A stretch of 64,000 nucleotides of DNA from Anaerosolibacter sp. (GTDB lineage: Bacteria; Bacillota; Clostridia; Peptostreptococcales; Thermotaleaceae), in the NCBI RefSeq assembly GCF_029240175.1, contig NZ_JARBTM010000004.1, positions 1 to 64,000 on the forward strand, in the 5' to 3' direction. Shown piece by piece: positions 63,031 to 64,000 of this stretch. The notes beneath the pieces were generated by a model. That model did not search any database, was not told where the DNA came from, and saw nothing but the letters and a program-made list of their open reading frames with translations. Position 1 is the stretch's first letter; each line of letters opens with the position of its first letter. The position numbers were made by a program, and so were the translations under genes.

Positions 63031-63459
63031 CTACAAGCCAGTTGATCCAAAGCCACCAGAACCTCGTTCTGAATCTGTTAGCTTTTCGACCTGTTCAACT
63101 TGCACTTTTATGATAGGTTTGATAACCATTTGAGCTATTTTCATTCCCTCAGTTACTATAAATTCATCGGTTCCATGATTTATTATTATTATACCAATTT
63201 CCCCTCTATATCCCTCATCAATAGTTCCAGGGGTATTTAAGACAGTAATCCCATTTTTTAAAGCCAATCCACTTCTAGGACGAATTTGTGCTTCTGTATT
63301 ATGTGGCAGTTGTATTTTTATCCCAGTATGAATCAGCTTGATTTCACCAGGAGTTATAGTGGTATTATCGATTGAAAATAAATCAAGTCCGGCATCTCCT
63401 GGATGCGCATAGCTAGGTAATTGAGCTTTTTCATTAATCTTCTCAATATATAGTTTCAT
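63031..63459 (-). CDS. dut: Deoxyuridine 5'-triphosphate nucleotidohydrolase (dUTPase)
   Basis: 142 aa, trimeric dUTPase. All five motifs are visible: [11 protein letters not shown] (1), [11 protein letters not shown] (2), [20 protein letters not shown] (3), [10 protein letters not shown] (4) and the C-terminal [10 protein letters not shown] (5). Converts dUTP to dUMP and pyrophosphate, keeping uracil out of DNA and feeding thymidylate synthesis. It starts 5 bp after the stop of the dCTP-deaminase-like gene on the same strand, with GGGAG in front, so the two are an operon. Complete and probably active. Confidence 0.96.
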   Translation of the reverse strand: MKLYIEKINEKAQLPSYAHPGDAGLDLFSIDNTTITPGEIKLIHTGIKIQLPHNTEAQIRPRSGLALKNGITVLNTPGTIDEGYRGEIGIIIINHGTDEFIVTEGMKIAQMVIKPIIKVQVEQVEKLTDSERGSGGFGSTGL

Positions 63460-63463
63460 ACTT

Positions 63464-64000
63464 TTATTCTCCCTTCAGATAGTTTTTTATTATTTCTTCA
63501 ATTGAAGTGATAATTGGACTAACAAATCCTACTAAAGCAATAATATAAGGCATATATTTGTCATCTAGTTTGTTTTTATAACTTAGATAAACGAAAACAC
63601 TCACAATAGCAATACTTAAGGCAATCGATATAAACTTAAGAATAAGGAAATGACCGGAGCGGTCTCTATTCTTGACATAATTTTTTACTATATCAATTAA
63701 TGACTGTTTATTAGTCCGCCATGGTTGATTCTTCCACTCTTCAATTTTTGAAATTATAGCATCTTTTGTTTCTTCAGGCAAGTCATATTTAAACTCTGTG
63801 ATGTTCATATTTGTAATATCACTTCTAAACGGTTGATTGTCATGCAATAATTTTGTAGAGCTTGGCATTTTATGAAGCATAATTGAGGCAAAAGTTTCTC
63901 CAACAGAAATATATTGATCTTGCTTTGAATGATTATGAACTGCGATTAACGATGTGCCAAAGAATAAAGGGTCTAAGGTAGTTCCAATATGTGATAATCC
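63464..64000 (-). CDS. dCTP-deaminase/dUTPase-fold protein with C-terminal membrane segments (5' end outside window)
   Basis: The open frame runs through the window edge (no stop in the last 120 bp), so at least 178 aa are visible. The first 50 visible residues read [20 protein letters not shown], then [15 protein letters not shown]. These match the DPxFxG and VGExxA blocks of dCTP deaminase-like proteins. A linker helix with [13 protein letters not shown] follows, then two membrane segments ([39 protein letters not shown]). A membrane-attached deaminase-like protein is unusual. It forms an operon with dut. Activity cannot be judged without the N-terminal half. Confidence 0.68.
   Translation of the reverse strand, partial: GLSHIGTTLDPLFFGTSLIAVHNHSKQDQYISVGETFASIMLHKMPSSTKLLHDNQPFRSDITNMNITEFKYDLPEETKDAIISKIEEWKNQPWRTNKQSLIDIVKNYVKNRDRSGHFLILKFISIALSIAIVSVFVYLSYKNKLDDKYMPYIIALVGFVSPIITSIEEIIKNYLKGE

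Overview
The window is low-GC Gram-positive DNA from an endospore-forming, anaerobic-type Clostridium relative. Supporting signs are alpha/beta-type spore proteins, the sporulation membrane protein YlbJ, FapR/FabK-type fatty-acid synthesis, the smc-ftsY-ylxM-ffh and rimM-trmD-rplS gene order, and frequent TTG/GTG starts with strong GGAGG ribosome sites. An Alkaliphilus/Natronincola-like organism is my inference from gene content, not something the sequence proves.

Bases 1 to about 35,800 are ordinary chromosome. They hold two tandem spore-protein genes (the second frameshifted), rsmD-coaD, ylbJ, a VOC protein, an acetyltransferase, tmcAL, ackA, yceD-rpmF, then a long co-directional block: fapR-plsX-fabH-fabK-fabD-fabG-acpP-fabF (type II fatty-acid synthesis with a clear FapR operator), rnc, a radical SAM gene, smc-ftsY, ylxM-ffh-rpsP-khpA-rimM-trmD-rplS-lepB-rbgA-rnhB, FliK-like and FlhB-like small genes, yraN, and envelope or phosphoesterase genes up to comM. 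Two housekeeping genes look damaged as written: rpsP lacks about 118 bp of its middle, and one spore-protein gene has lost 4 bp. Both need checking against reads.

comM is cut in the middle of its ATPase domain by an integrated element. A large serine recombinase lies at the junction and its last codons run into the comM target. The element continues to the end of the window (over 28 kb) and its other end is not seen. After recombinase and an ImmA-like protein come a surface beta-helix/TPR protein, a Dam-type methylase and a small phage/ICE-type protein, then a co-directional accessory array: an HNH endonuclease with a UvrD-type helicase, TPR and membrane proteins, a MazG-like/phosphatase group, a thymidylate-synthase-like / radical SAM / UDG-Panacea operon, a Shedu-like nuclease, an IS21-type insertion sequence, unrecognised proteins and a HEPN-domain protein. 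On the opposite strand at the right end are dUTPase and a partial dCTP-deaminase-like protein.

Two things stand out. One is the three-gene thymidylate-synthase-like/radical SAM/uracil-glycosylase-Panacea operon, which looks like an undescribed nucleotide- or DNA-modification module in a defence setting. The other is a repeated intergenic unit (hairpin plus paired GACAA motifs) upstream of at least eight cargo transcription units, making the island look like an array of interchangeable cassettes. All functional statements on the island are predictions from sequence patterns recognised by eye.
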